Shown here: positions 31,334 through 42,687 of the stretch, piece after piece | Numbering within the stretch: position 1 is the stretch's first letter | Layout: every line of letters starts with the position of its first letter | Assembly (NCBI RefSeq): GCF_033958435.1 | Contig: NC_134150.1 | Location: forward strand, 39,055,501 to 39,119,500 | Length of the DNA: 64,000 nt | Direction of reading: 5' to 3' | Source: Carettochelys insculpta | Taxonomy: Eukaryota; Chordata; Testudines; Carettochelyidae | The notes under the pieces: model-generated | Database searches by the model: none | The model's input: only the letters and a program-made list of their open reading frames with translations | Told to the model about the DNA's origin: nothing | Program-made: the position numbers and the translations under genes

Positions 31334-31496
31334 TATATGTTGCATCTCCATTAGGAAAAGTATACTCCAGGATCGCTCTACTGGTCTATCTAGCTGGCAA
31401 ACCCTTTCTTGTGTAGGTAGAATACTCTGTCGTACACACAGGACCCATCTACACCCATGCAGAGAGACATATGTACACACATATTGCTTTTTACTT

Positions 31497-31572
31497 GGAT
31501 TATGGTAGCATCTAAGCACCCTAGATATGGGCCAGAGCCCTATTGTTCTAGGTGCTGGACAGAGTTCAAAAG
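31497..31572 (-). repeat. LINE2-type 3' tail, antisense
   Basis: TTATGGTAGCATCTAAGCAC, CCTAGATATGGGCCAGAGCC, CTATTGTTCTAGGTGCTGGA: the antisense of the tail at 32641-32780. Confidence 0.55.
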
Positions 31573-32640
31573 AAAGTCTCTAAACACTTTTCTCCGCTTT
31601 TACCCCCAACATGCACTCACTCGCTCTGAATTACCTCCAGGGGCCTAGCTAACTTCCATTCCCCTAAATGCACAACCCCCCTTTGCCAGTCTGCCTTCTC
31701 AGGCTCCGTGTTCAGGACCCACAGCACAGGATGCCAAAATTGCTCTGTGCTGTCACCTGGCTGGAGAAATGACAAATGACCACACCCAGGCCTTCAATGT
31801 TTTTATTTTCTTTTTCAAAGAATAAAAAGCTGAGGTGGGGACGCCCTCGTCCTCCTCACCCCGCCTGTCTCGGCTGGGGAGCCTCCAGCCATAATGAGTT
31901 TCACAAAGCCAGCTCTGTCATTTCTTTTTCCCCTGCCAAAAATGTGTGTGTGAAAGCTAGACCTGCCCCTAGGGCGAGTCTATCTTGTACTTGGCCACTT
32001 TGAAGGAATTTTTCTTTGTATGAGGCATGGACATTTATCTTGGCAACAGCTGCCTTGCAAGCCTGGCACGCTACCTCTGAAAAATGACACCTAGTTAAAG
32101 ACACACACACACGCACAGAGGTGTAGGGGTATTTTAGCACAAGGAGTTGCATGTCCGCAACTGCATTTCTTCACCTACCACCAGATACCCCCATGCTCAG
32201 CGGAAGGATATTTGCACAGTAGTCCTTGCAAAGAGCTCACTAACAACAAACCAAAGGGAAAGGTCTGAAAGGGGAGGTTATTCTCCCATCACCCAGCACA
32301 CAAGTCAGGGCACAACATCCACATGTGACTTGCATTAGGCTGGACCAGAAGGAAGGTATGTGATTTCGGAGCACAAGTAGGGCATAGTTACAGCTCCTGG
32401 AAAGTTACCTCGGGAGATCTAGTGAAGGGGATGAATTCCCCTTTTTATGCAGGGGAAAAAGATTTTGTGTTGCCAGGTTGACCAAGATCTTTTCACTACA
32501 GGTCTCATCCAAAGCCCACTGAGAGTCTTTTCATTAACTATTTTTGTACTCTTCTCCCTACCCCTCCTCACTCACAAGCCAAATCTATGGACTAGCTGCA
32601 TTCAATGGTTAGGGTCATGTTTTCATATTTGTGGAATGGT
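31573..32640. other. Unique sequence, no gene recognised
   Basis: A short (AC)n run lies at 32101-32116. Nothing else was identified. Confidence 0.45.
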
Positions 32641-32780
32641 TTTAACTAAGGGTCTTTAACCACTTAGATTATCAGCTCTTCAGATCATGGACTGCCTTTG
32701 TGTTCTGTGTTTGTACAGCCTCCCAGGCCCATTGGGTCCTGCTGCAAACACCATAGTACAAATAAAATATTTTCTACTTT
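32641..32780 (+). repeat. LINE2-type 3' tail
   Basis: CCACTTAGATTATCAGCTCT, GGACTGCCTTTGTGTTCTGT, GTTTGTACAGCCTCCCAGGC, CCCATTGGGTCCTGCTGCAA, then an AATAAA-containing end. This is the clearest copy of this tail in the window. Confidence 0.65.
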
Positions 32781-32849
32781 TTAACTATTTTTGTTTCAAC
32801 TCTCAATTACTTTGACAAAGAGGCAGCAAAGCCTGATGGGGAGACATCT

Positions 32850-32990
32850 CCATGACTCAGTTCTTGGCTGTGAGTCACCAGCTCACCATGTGACTTTTGG
32901 CAATTCGTTGTGCTTTGTGCCTCAGTTTACCCAATCTGTAAAATGGAGAACAACAATAATAGCTTTGTGACCAGTCACTAAGAAATTCCA
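32850..32990 (+). mobile_element. MIR-type SINE
   Basis: GACTCAGTTCTTGGCTGTGA, CCATGTGACTTTTGGCAATT, GTGCCTCAGTTTACCCAATC, TGTAAAATGGAGAACAACAA. Core and 3' parts are well preserved. Confidence 0.8.
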
Positions 32991-34240
32991 AATGTTTTCT
33001 TGTCTGTGCTGCCTGGACTCCACATAGTCCTTAAGTTTCCCATACTAACTTCAGCCCTCATCCTGCAAAGCAAACTACATGGGCAGATACCCGCCTTAAC
33101 GTCTATAGTTTCTCAGAATCTACATGAGAAAATCTATAACCTGTGAGTAGTCCCACAGAGCCATGAGACTCTCTTCTTAGGACTGGGCCTTATATTCAAG
33201 CACTGTATCTAAATTTCTGCTGATTTGCCCCTTTATTAAGAGGAATCCTGTGTGCTCAGGCAGGCAGGCTAGGTGCATATGCTGTATTATTCTCACAGGC
33301 ATGAGCAAAAAGAAGAATCTTGCAGCAAAATGTTCCATATTCCCCCTTCACTCTGCAGTTCTTAAACAAATCTAACTCCCTCTGCCATTCCCAGGAAACC
33401 AGGGGGGAAAGAACTTCCATAGACCAAGCAGCATCAGATCCACTCCACGTGGTCCAGACTGGGCTCCAGCACAAGCATCACAAAACAAACTGCAGGATTA
33501 GTCTTTATTTAGCCAAACTGACAACGCAGCATGCAAAATAGCAACTGCCAACCCCGCGACCCAGGCATTTTCTTTTTCCTTTTGTGAGTGCCACGTGCTT
33601 GCTGAAGTCCTGACTGACACAGCGGTTTGCTCGTTTCATTTTCAAGTCATCACTCCCAGAGAAGGAACTAGGAGGCAAACCCACCAGGCCGTGGGTTAGT
33701 TTAAAAAAAGCACAGGAGGTTCCCATTGCAGGTGGAATCCCTTCCCTCTACCCCGGACCTTCACTCTGAGCAGAGGTGCAATTTGATCAGGATCAGAAGA
33801 GCCGTGGCCGAAGCATTTGGGATTTTCGTTCTCAATGGAGCTCTACTTATAGTCACAAATTCGCTCCAACCAGGTATCAGCAGCTCACTGGTTTTGGGCT
33901 GATGGGACGGCAGCCCTGGTGCAACACTAGACAAAACGGATTGGCTGCCCCGGCTGTTCACGGAGGTGAGTGAAATATTTTATTCTTGATAGTGCATTCC
34001 AATTATACAGACATGTTGAGGACTTTTGGGTGCTGAAGTGCCCATAGGTTGATCTTTAAGGGCCTGATCCAATGAGGCGCTTAGTGAGAGTGGAAAGAGG
34101 TCAGCAGGCAGGGAAGCAGGATTTGGCCCACAGGCCATCGCTAGGTGACCTACATTTCAGAGTTTGGAAAGCAAATGTAATGCAAATAAAGGCCTGTGGC
34201 AGTTTGTTGAGCATTCAAGGTCATTAGTTGGATGCAAATA
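32991..34240. other. Unique sequence with one degenerate hairpin repeat
   Basis: 33055-33190 (CATCCTGCAAAGCAAACTAC; GTGAGTAGTCCCACAGAG) recalls the old CCTGATCCTGCAAAC hairpin repeat. No gene. Confidence 0.45.
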
Positions 34241-34573
34241 AAGTAAACTCTTTCCTATCCAGCATTCTAGCAGCTGGAACTCTCAAATAACCAGCCTTTG
34301 AACCATACACATTGGTTACATTTTCCATAAGTACATTATCTGGAAAGTAAATATAAATAAATACAGAAAATACAGTATATGTTTACAGTGTACAAATACT
34401 ACTCTTATTGGTAAATAAAGTACTCTGCATACATTTTTCTTTGTTTCTTAATATCTAATCATGTTTTTCTTTAGTGTTATGCACTGCTAGGTATGCCTCT
34501 TTATTATCCGAAACATTTGAATAACCAGCAACTTCCTGGTCCCGGGGCTGCGAGATTTGAAAGAGTTTACTAT
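34241..34573. mobile_element. pogo/Tigger-like nonautonomous element, 333 bp
   Basis: TA at 34239-34240 and 34574-34575 flank inverted ends AAGTAAACTCTTTCCTATCC and GATTTGAAAGAGTTTACTA. Second inverted blocks follow (AGCATTCTAGCAGCTGGAAC; TTATTATCCGAAACATTTG). The original CAGT start has mutated at both ends. AT-rich interior, no open frame. Confidence 0.8.
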
Positions 34574-34796
34574 ACTGTAGGCATTTCACCAATCTCCCTT
34601 TTTCCAGCGCCGCTGTACTATACCTGCCAGAGCAGGAAAGGTCTGTAGCTGAGAAAGGAGCTCAGGGCAATAACTGGCTTTCCTTGTAACTCAGCAATGA
34701 AGAAATAACAGCAAGTGTGTCTCCTTACAGGGGATTATAAAAGTCTCCTCCAGTGTGGACACTGGGCTCTGCCTTTTATTTATCAACACTTTAAAT
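34574..34796. other. Unassigned sequence
   Basis: Nothing recognised. Confidence 0.4.
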
Positions 34797-35142
34797 ACAA
34801 GCTGAACTTCTCTGTTCCTGCTGTGGTCCAGCATGGTTATAGTTAGCTGGAGGTCCTCTTACCATGGGTGAAGCCAGGTTACCTGCACCCACTCCCCTCC
34901 CCCTTACCTCAGTCGGTGGACCTCACTGCCATAAGTCAGGGCCTGGAGCAGAGCCCCAAGGCCAGCAGCCAAGAACCCAACTGGCAGCAAACGGGGGATC
35001 AGGACAAAAGGTTTGCATGGCTGGACCCTATGGCCCACACTGAAGCCCCAGGCTATGGTTACACTCCTATGGTCCAGCCAATTCTCTAGTTTGGCATCAG
35101 TCAAGTCCCAAGGGGGACAGACAAGAGAGGTTCAACCTCTAC
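34797..35142. mobile_element. TACAGGTTG-family MITE
   Basis: Begins ACAAGCTGAACTTCTCTGTT and ends GACAAGAGAGGTTCAACCTC. Internal CCAGCATGGTTATAGTTAGC matches CCAGCATGATTTTAGTTAGC in the 24571 copy. Other interior sequence differs and is GC-rich. Confidence 0.7.
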
Positions 35143-35610
35143 GAATAAGGCTGCTAACGATCCTGTGCACGGTGGCACACATCTTTGCAGCTATTTATCA
35201 GTTCATTCTCCAACCACTCTTGCAGGGCAAGTACTCGTGTCCTTTCACAAATGGGAAAGGAGAGGTACAGCACCTTACGTGAATGACTCAGGGTCACAGA
35301 CCAGGGTGTGGAAAAGAACTCATAGCTTTTGTCCGCACCATCTATCCGCAGGAGCTATCTTGGGTATTTGGGGTGGGGTTTTCAGAGGAGCCTAAAGGAG
35401 TTAGGCACCCAAATGCCATTGACATCCACGGGGGAGCTTTGGGGTTACATTTTCAAAAAGCATTTAAGTGACTTAGGCACCTAAGTCATACTGAAAGTCT
35501 TAAGTAGCCAACTCACTTAGGCAGGCACTTTTGACATTTTTATTGTGGGTGCCTACCTCCTCCTTCGCAGATCCCAGCACGAGTGAGTTCTGGCATGAAG
35601 TGTTTCAGAG
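35143..35610. repeat. Palindromic AGGCACCTAAGT repeat (35365-35565) in unique sequence
   Basis: GGGTTTTCAGAGGAGCCTAA, AGGAGTTAGGCACCCAAATG, ATTTAAGTGACTTAGGCACC, TAAGTCATACTGAAAGTCTT and ACTTAGGCAGGCACTTTTGA form two overlapping hairpin units. They belong to a common turtle repeat built on GATTTTCAAAxGxxCCTAAGxGACTTAGGxxCCTAA. The flanks are unassigned. Confidence 0.55.
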
Positions 35611-36115
35611 CAGTGTTTCTCAACCAAGGGTACCTGTACCCTTTGGGGTACACCGAGGTCTTCCAGAGGGCACATGAACTCATCTAGATATTTGCCTAGT
35701 TTTACAAAAGGCTACGTAAAAACACCAGTAAAGCCAGTACAGTCTAAAAGTTCATTCAGACAATGATTTGTTTCTACTGCTTCGTACGCCTTACGCTGAT
35801 ATGTAAGTACAATATTTCTATTCCAATTCATGTATATGATAATAAGATGGAAAAAGTCAGTAAGTTTTCAGTACCAGTCTTCTATGGTAGTTTTGCGTGT
35901 TTTTGTAAGTAGGTAGTTTTTAAGTGAGGTGTAACTTGGTGGTACACAAAACAAATCGGACTCTTGCAAAGAAGAGGACAGTAATCTGGAAAGGTTGAAG
36001 GGCGCTTGTTTCAAGGCCTCAGACTACCTCCTCTCAACAGAGAGAAGTCTGGGGGCTCCTTATTTTCTTTTCTTAAAAAAAAGATACTTTATTTTAAAAA
36101 AGGCTGAGAAACACT
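35611..36115. mobile_element. hAT nonautonomous element, about 505 bp
   Basis: Starts CAGTGTTTCTCAACCAAGGG and ends AAAGGCTGAGAAACACTA, inverted hAT termini. It shares GGTACACCGAGGTCTTCCAG and CATCTAGATATTTGCCTAG with the complement of 6349-6820. The last 110 bp before the right end (about 35990-36095, with an A-rich tract) looks foreign to the family. No convincing 8-bp duplication is visible. Confidence 0.7.
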
Positions 36116-38492
36116 ACTATAAAGCACAGTTCAGCCAACACCCCAGAAACAAAGTGCCAGGCACTTGCACGACACCCAGTGCCAGGTGCTTGCAAGACAC
36201 AAGATAAAACCACGACTGTAACTTCACTCCCAAAATGGGGGCAGGGGAAGAATCCGAACAATCATTTCCACCTTGAGCCATTAACTAAAAAGTACAAAAG
36301 GCAAATTTACTGGAATGAACCCCATTAGCAAATCTGCTGGGTCCATCTACTACAGGGGTGGGGTTAACTGTGTAGCTAAGCAGCATTAACCAGTGACAGT
36401 CCACACAGGTGGGTTGCTGCTGAATTAGCTGCTAGATACGCCCAGAGGAAAGGACCTGAGAAACTCCAGGATGCAGATGCTGAGCTGCAGCATCAGAGGA
36501 GGACCTTCCTTTGGATGGAGCAATGCTCTCTTTGTGGTTCTGGCTTGGAGTGTTTGGAAGAATAAAGTGGTTATCTTCCTCTAGCCATAGAGCTGCAATA
36601 TTCTTGGAGGTAGCTATCTTCACAGTTTCCCCTTTGAGAACTGGTTCCTGGATTGCCTCCAGCTCCTTATTAGAGGCAGCAGCTAGGCCAAAATACAAAA
36701 CAGGCCCAGCATTCTGCAGCGGTGACCTAAGAAATGCTCCCTGCCCTGCTTTGAGCTCTTTTCCGGGAACACCAAGCCTTCTCCAATTACCCCAGCAGAA
36801 AAGCCCTCAGAAGAAGTCCCACTGTAAGCTTCTGCACAGAATACTCCTACCAGGTGGGATCAGGACATGGAAACCCCAGGCAATCTGAAAATAGCCTCTA
36901 AAAAAGGGCTTTTTCCAGACGTGATGCTGTATCCTATGGGCACTTTCATTTACAAAAAAAAAAAAAACGCAATAAATAAAAAGCCCCAGCAAGGAAAGGG
37001 CACATTACAAGCTAGGCAGGCTGCTGTGTCACCTGCCGCCCTGTGAAGACAGACAGCTATATACTGTATGACCCCTATTGTGTGCGCCTTATAGGGTGTG
37101 GCCAGATCAGACAAAGTTTCTGAAAAGGGGGGAAGTTCACAAGAAACTAAACTGTAGAAATGAAACAAGGTGCCAAAAGAGGAATAAGATGTATCTCAGC
37201 CACTCCGTTTCCTCACATTTCAAGGCTGTATCCTCTTTTCCTGGGCCAATTTTAAAGAAATAAAACTCAGAGATGCTGGTTAATGCGGCCATTAGGAAGA
37301 GAGGGGAAATAACAGGGTGATGAAGGGGATGGATGCAATTGGAACTTCTCAACAGTGTGTCTCTGGCCTTGTCCTGCTAATGAAGAGTCTCTTTTAGCCC
37401 CCAGGGAAGGGGCTTTTGTGCTGGGAGCTGGAGGGTCTGAAGGGGTTGTGGCTGGGATGAACATGAAGAATAGTGACAACAGCAACTGCCCAGCTGGCCT
37501 CAGACTTACTGAAACTCCACCCATTGCAGACTGGCGTAATACCAGACATGCCAGTTAATACCTCTGTATCCCCAACAAAAGGGAATCCCTCTTGCTGTCT
37601 TCATGGCTGATAGGTCTTACCCCACACCCCACGCCACAGCCCCCATTCATTCCCTCTTCTGTGCCAGTTCTGGTTCCCTCTCTTCCACGGCACAGCCAGC
37701 CACTGCAGTGGCCATGCCAGCCATCTGCAACAACACTGCCCAGGCCAGTCATCTGCCCACATCACGCAATCTCCAGCCTGCTTGCCCTTGTTGCCTCCCC
37801 ACCTCACGCTGTCAACGAGCTCCCCACACTGGAACGGGCCCCCCAGCTGCTCACACCCGAGGCTCCATTTTCAGGGGTTTAATTGCCGCCAATGGGGAGA
37901 TTTGAGGGAAAGTTGGGTTTCCCATGGTAGGTCCTGTTAGCAATACAGCAGCAGGAGGGATGCTATGGCCAGATGGCAAAATTACCTACCGGCTCTGAGC
38001 TGCTTGAAACTGACAGCCAGGGATACGCCCGGTGGCTTCCGCTCATCTCTGATACAGAGGAGCGGGTTTGCAAAGTTTAATACAAACCTGCCAGGGAGCC
38101 AGGAACACTTAAGTTAGGAGTTTCCGGGTGGCCTCCCTCCCTCCCTCCCTCCATCCATGAACTGTGGTCTCCTTCCTGGGCAGGGAGGCTCTGTCTGATC
38201 CAATGCAACTTCCTTGAGGAGTCAGGAATTGTGCCTGTATCCTCCTCCCCCACTTGACATAGTTCCTTCATCCCCTAGTGCCTTGACCGGCTGTCTTCCC
38301 TTCCAGAGGTTGCTGCATGTAAGGCCTGCTCTAGACATGATTCTTGTGCCACTCTTTCAGACAGGGATTTGTTTTGGTTTCTCCTACAGGCACAGTAAGA
38401 CTGGTCCACCCCCTAGTGAGTAGTACTGACCAAAAGGGACCTCGTGCCTATATAGGTTATTTCTCTTAGCTATAATGGTGTAATGTTTACGC
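36116..38492. other. Unique sequence, no proven gene
   Basis: Largest stretch without identified mobile elements in this half of the window. It includes the open frame at 36432-36698 discussed as a finding, A-rich tracts near 36950, and the microsatellite at 38133. Overlapping short frames at 37555-37905 lie in C-rich sequence and look like chance. Confidence 0.45.
38133..38152. repeat. (CTCC)n microsatellite
   Basis: Five uninterrupted CTCC units followed by ATCCATGA. Confidence 0.9.
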
Positions 38493-38720
38493 CAGGCTAC
38501 GTCTATATTACAAACTTCCTCCGGCAGAGCTATGCGGGTCACAGGTCTGGGGCGAGGCGTGCTGCATAAGCAGCCAAAGCCCCCAGTTGCAGTTATACAA
38601 GGAAAGTAGAGCTTTTACCACTGTAGCTTGTTTTGCTTGGGCTTGGTAGAATAAGCTACACTGGTAAAGACCACACAGCTTTGCCAGCAAAAGGAGAACG
38701 CACCATGCAGCACACGCAGA
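38493..38720. mobile_element. GTCTACAC-type MITE, partial
   Basis: CCAGGCTACGTCTATATTAC, AAACTTCCTCCGGCAGAGCT and CAGCTTTGCCAGCAAAAGGA resemble the outer parts of a GGCTACGTCTACAC element. The interior AAGCTACACTGGTAAAGACC is also typical. The right terminus is not found. Confidence 0.45.
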
Positions 38721-39085
38721 GCACAGAGTAGAGTAGATGACCTTGGATACAAGTCGGGGGTGAAAGTCACTGAAATTTCTTACAAGCACTGTTGTCTTGC
38801 TTCCCCTGTAAGAAAATGTAAGTGTGGGGTATAGTGCAGGGAGCTCAGGGCAGGGGGTTGGAGCCAGGACTGGGTGTGGGGGGTGCAGGAGTCGGGGTTG
38901 GGGTATGAGAAGGGGCCCAGGGGAGAGGATTGGGTATGTGGGGACTGCAGGAATATGGGGAAGTGCTGGGAGCGTGGGGAGAGTATGGGGGGGTGGTAAG
39001 GGCACTTTTTAGGGATGGCGTGAGGGCATTCCTACCAACACTGTTTGCAGCTCCCCTTCATCACTTTCAGGGAGCGAAAGGAAAG
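38721..39085. other. G-rich low-complexity sequence
   Basis: 38820-39000 is a degenerate GGGxxTGxAGG-type tract on the plus strand. It explains the proline-rich minus-strand open frame (38508-39005), which I do not call. It may be the interior of an old MITE. Confidence 0.5.
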
Positions 39086-39622
39086 CCAGTGTGGAGTATT
39101 GCGTTCTGGGTGCCCAGTTCTGAGCACCGCATTTCAAGAAAGATGTGGAGAAATTGGAAAGGGTCCAGAAAACAGCAAGAAGGATGACCAAAGGTCTAGA
39201 GAACATGACCTATGGAGAAAGGCTGAAAGAACTGGCCCTGTTCAGTTTTGAAAAAAAGATTGAGGGGAAGGGGGGACATGATAGCGGTTTTCAGGTATGT
39301 AAAAGGGCGTGATAAGCAGGAGGGAGAAAACTTGTTCTTCTTGGCCTCTGAGGATAGAGCAAGAAGCAATGGGCTTAACTGCAAAAGGGGAGGTTTAGGT
39401 TGGACATTAGGAAAAAGTTTCTACTGTCAGGGTGGTCAAACACTGGAAGAAGTTGCCTAGGGAGGTTGTGGAATCTCCATCTCTGGAGACATTTAAGAAC
39501 AGGTTAGATTGATGTCTATCAGGGATGTTCGAGACAGTACTTGGTCCTGCCATGAGGGCAGGGGGCTGGACTCGATGACCTCTCGAGGTCCCTACCAGTC
39601 CTAGCATTCTATGATTCTATGG
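39086..39622 (+). mobile_element. CR1 LINE, 5'-truncated
   Basis: Sense CR1: CCAGTGTGGAGTATTGCGTT, CTGGGTGCCCAGTTCTGAGC, CATGACCTATGGAGAAAGGC, GTTTAGGTTGGACATTAGGA, GTTGTGGAATCTCCATCTCT, and CAGGGGGCTGGACTCGATGA. It finishes with the hallmark TAGCATTCTATGATTCTATG. Frames are broken (for example around 39250-39300). The tail matches that used by the Cry SINE at 40679. Confidence 0.92.
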
Positions 39623-40678
39623 CTCACTCACTCCTCTTCCCCCGCCCTCCCCACTCCAGCCAGGGGGCAGCAGAAGGCAGAGGAGCTGTCAGAGATGGAA
39701 GTGGAACAGCCAGCGCCAAGCAGTGTCAGTAAGAAGGGGGAGCTGCAGCCAGCTCCAACCTCCCTGAAGAGCACCTGTGGAAGGTGGTGCACCCTGAGCC
39801 TGCCCCTTTCACCAGAGGGCTCCAGAGGCCCAGCTGGGAGGCAGGGAACACCCCAGATGGCTCCTTGGGGATCAGTGTTCAACCCCAGCTCTTCCAAAAA
39901 TTCCACACCAGCTCAGGCAAGTCACACTCAGAGCCTCAGTTCTTCACCGGCTGTGGGCATCACCTGCTCTCCCAGGAAGCGGACTCACTCAGGGCAGGAT
40001 ATGCACACCGCCTCACCTCTAGGCTGCCCTCCCATGCCTGGGCATGGCATAGCGGGACTCCCGCTCTCAGCCCCAGACCCTCTCTGGTGACCGCTTCCAT
40101 GGCCAACCCCAGATGGAACCATCTCCTGACTCCTCCTCCAGGTTCTGTGGCTCAGCCAAGTCAGGGAAGAGTTCATCCCCCTTCCTGCGGTAAGGAAAGG
40201 CCCATCTTCAAGTCCAAACCGAATGCCCTGACTAGCAGCTCTTCTGCCCCTCTCAGGCAGCGCAGAAATCCTCCCGGCTCCCGAAGAGCACTTCTGCTCT
40301 TGTTCTCCCCACAGCTGGATTCCCCTACCACTTTCCTTCACCAGGAGCCCCAACCATGCACCTCTGAGGCACTCTCTGATCCATTTAGGCTTTCTCTCTA
40401 CTTTCCTCACCCTGCTCCTGGTGGGAGACTCAGAGTAACTTCCTCAAGCTATTCCCAGACAAACTCTACTTGTTCCTCCCTGCTGGGTCTTCCCTCCTCT
40501 ACTGAGCTGGTCACTCCCTGCCATGCATGCCCTGCTGGGGTCAACCCAACCCACCCAGGTGAAGCTGTGTGACAATGTGGGGGAAGGATTTTATTCCCCT
40601 TGTAAGGCTGCATGTGTTTCCTACTGTCCTGTCGCAACCCAAGGTGGGTGCCTTAGTTTCTCTAGGCACAGAATTGCG
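39623..40678. other. GC-rich sequence with a 262-codon open frame, not called
   Basis: The longest open frame of the window, 39784-40572 plus, lies here. It is rich in serine, proline, histidine and leucine. Alternative long frames exist on the same strand (39611-40090) and the opposite strand (39985-40410), as is normal for stop-poor GC-rich DNA. I recognise no domain. A captured gene fragment cannot be excluded. Confidence 0.4.
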
Positions 40679-40870
40679 GGGAGGGATAGCTCAGTGGTTT
40701 GAGCATTGGCCTGCTAACCCAGGGTTGTACACTCAATCCTTGAGGAGCCCAATTAGGGATGGGGGCAAATAGATATCAAGGATGGTGCTTGGGCCTGCCA
40801 AGAGGGCAGGGGACTGGACTAGATGACATCCTGAGGTCCTTTCCAGTTCTAGGAGATGTGTATCTCCAGT
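40679..40870 (+). mobile_element. Cry-type tRNA-derived SINE
   Basis: Begins GGGAGGGATAGCTCAGTGGT with a clear A-box (TAGCTCAGTGG at 40687), then TTGAGCATTGGCCTGCTAAC and a decayed B-box around ACACTCAATCC. The body has GATATCAAGGATGGTGCTTG, and the tail has GGACTGGACTAGATGACATC, GGTCCTTTCCAGTTCTAG and TGTGTATCTCC. This is the Cry SINE family known from hidden-necked turtles. Its tail resembles the CR1 3' end, consistent with mobilisation by CR1. No clear target duplication. Confidence 0.88.
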
Positions 40871-41674
40871 TATTTTATATTATCAGTGCATGGCTTGTGA
40901 TGTGATGACATCTTCCACCATGACCTTTTTAATGTAGGCAACCAGACAACCTTTCTTCCCTGGCAAACAGGACAAAGGCAGGAGGAGGAGCCTGGCTCGT
41001 TTGAATTGGAACTGGGCAGTGGGGTTGGGGGTCTCAGTGGACTTGAGAGGGAGGAAGGATGCTGGGAACCCAGCTCAGGGACCCCCTCAGGACCCCTTCT
41101 CCCTAAGACAGATTGTTCTGATGGCTTCTGGTTTGTGCTGACAAGTCTGTTCTATGCTGTGTCCCTGTCACCTGATGACCCTTTTGTCCTCCCTGAAAAA
41201 TAAGCATCACCTCTGACTGTGGATAGGGTGAAGGGCCTAATGACCCCACACACACTCCGTGACAAGCTGTTAAGCAGCCCTCCTGTTACCAGGGCATAAG
41301 TGGGGCTGAAGAGTAGCTGCTAAGTCATGGGCAAGGCAGAACCCAATGGGCCTCAAAGGGCCCGTGACCGAGAGGGATGGTTGTGGCTGGTCGAAGTCAG
41401 GGAAATCCCAGCTCCACGGGGCAGCACTTTGTTCTGTTGTAAGGGTGGGTATCTGGAGGGGTTCACTGGAGATGATGAGGATATGAATTGATTTCAGACT
41501 CGGGGATTTGCCAGTGCTCTGTCAAGCTTTCTGACCACCCCTCTGATTTACTTGGCAGTGGCTCTTTTAAATTCATGCAACTGGCCAGAAAGGATGGGCA
41601 GGTGCAACGCAAACAACTGTGCGTCTGAAGTTTCAGGAGCAAGACCCCATGCAAAGCCACCAGACCATTCCAGC
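40871..41674. other. Unique sequence, no gene recognised
   Basis: No repeat or coding call. Confidence 0.45.
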
Positions 41675-41815
41675 CAGGAGTCCTGTGGCACTTGAAGACT
41701 AACTAATTTTTTATGCCCAAATAAATTGGTTAGTCTTTAAGTATCACAAGATTCCTGGTTGTTTTTTTTGCTGAAACAGATTAACACAGCTCCCCCCACC
41801 TCCCACCCTCTGAAA
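41675..41815. mobile_element. Penelope-like tails in head-to-head arrangement
   Basis: AGGAGTCCTGTGGCACTTGA, AGACTAACTAATTTTTTATG is the antisense tail. It is followed directly by GCCCAAATAAATTGGTTAGT, CTTTAAGTATCACAAGATTC and AACAGATTAACACAGCTCCC in sense. The two pieces form an imperfect palindrome centred near 41715. Confidence 0.7.
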
Positions 41816-42273
41816 CTTTTCACCCTATAGCTCCAGCAGAATACTTCAAAGTGACTGAAAGTCACCAGCCAGCTCCCGCCCCCGCCCCCAGATCCATTCT
41901 TTCTCCCTGCACGTTTCCAGAGAACTCCCAGGACCAGGCAGCTATTCCCAAACCCTCCACTGATCAAACTGGCTCCTGCTCATTGTTTATTCAGCTTGGC
42001 GGCCTCCTCTGAGCTCTCCTGCCGCCCCCTACTTCTGCCATAGAGTGACACCTGCTGGCAGAGAACGGGCTAATGCCACAGAAGCTTATTTCCCCTCCCT
42101 CCCAGCTGCTGCTTGCTCCCTGCCAGGGGCTGGAGCAGGCAGGGAGGACTGGCTGTGGGTTTGAATTCCTGGGTGGGGTTCCATGTCCAGGTGCCCCAGG
42201 GTAAAAAGGCAGCACACTACATGAAAACTGCCTCACGCTGGAAAACTGCAAGCTGGCCTTTGAACTCACAGTC
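41816..42273. other. Unassigned sequence
   Basis: A 227-codon minus-strand frame (41991-42674) overlaps this and the hAT element. It has no domain signature and I regard it as chance. Confidence 0.45.
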
Positions 42274-42281
42274 TCTAATGC

Positions 42282-42679
42282 AGGGGTGGCCAAAGAGCCA
42301 TGGATAGAGTGCAAAGAGCCACGTATTATATATTTAGTTTTATCCAGACAAATAATACGTGGATCAATGCCCTCCCCTTCCCCCCCAGAGCCAAGCACCC
42401 CCACCCTCCCCCAGTGCCAGCCCCCCAGCACTAGCCCAGAACCCCACCCTGCTCCCCCAGAGCAACGCACCGCCTGTGCCCCACTCAATCTCGCTGCTGA
42501 TGACTCACTGGAGACGCTGCCCCTACCACTACGGCTGCCATCACCTGCTTCCCCCACCAAGCACTGGGGCGCACACAGAGCGGTGGACGGTATTCCCAGC
42601 CCAGAGCTCTGAGTGAGAGCCGTTTTTAATTGCTCAAAGATCCACACGTGCCTCCAGAGCCGCGGGTTGGCCACCCCAA
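42282..42679. mobile_element. hAT nonautonomous element with perfect 8-bp duplication
   Basis: TCTAATGC at 42274-42281 is repeated exactly at 42680-42687. The element starts AGGGGTGGCCAAAGAGCCAT and ends GCGGGTTGGCCACCCCAA; the inverted GGGGTGGCCAA ends are perfect over eleven bases. AT-rich flanks surround a C-rich interior (42370-42600). Related to 60599-61006, which has similar ends. Confidence 0.92.
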
Positions 42680-42687
42680 TCTAATGC

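Noticed and set aside
40679..40745. tRNA gene at the SINE head
   Set aside because: The tRNA-like start is followed by a Cry SINE body and CR1-like tail; the B-box is decayed.
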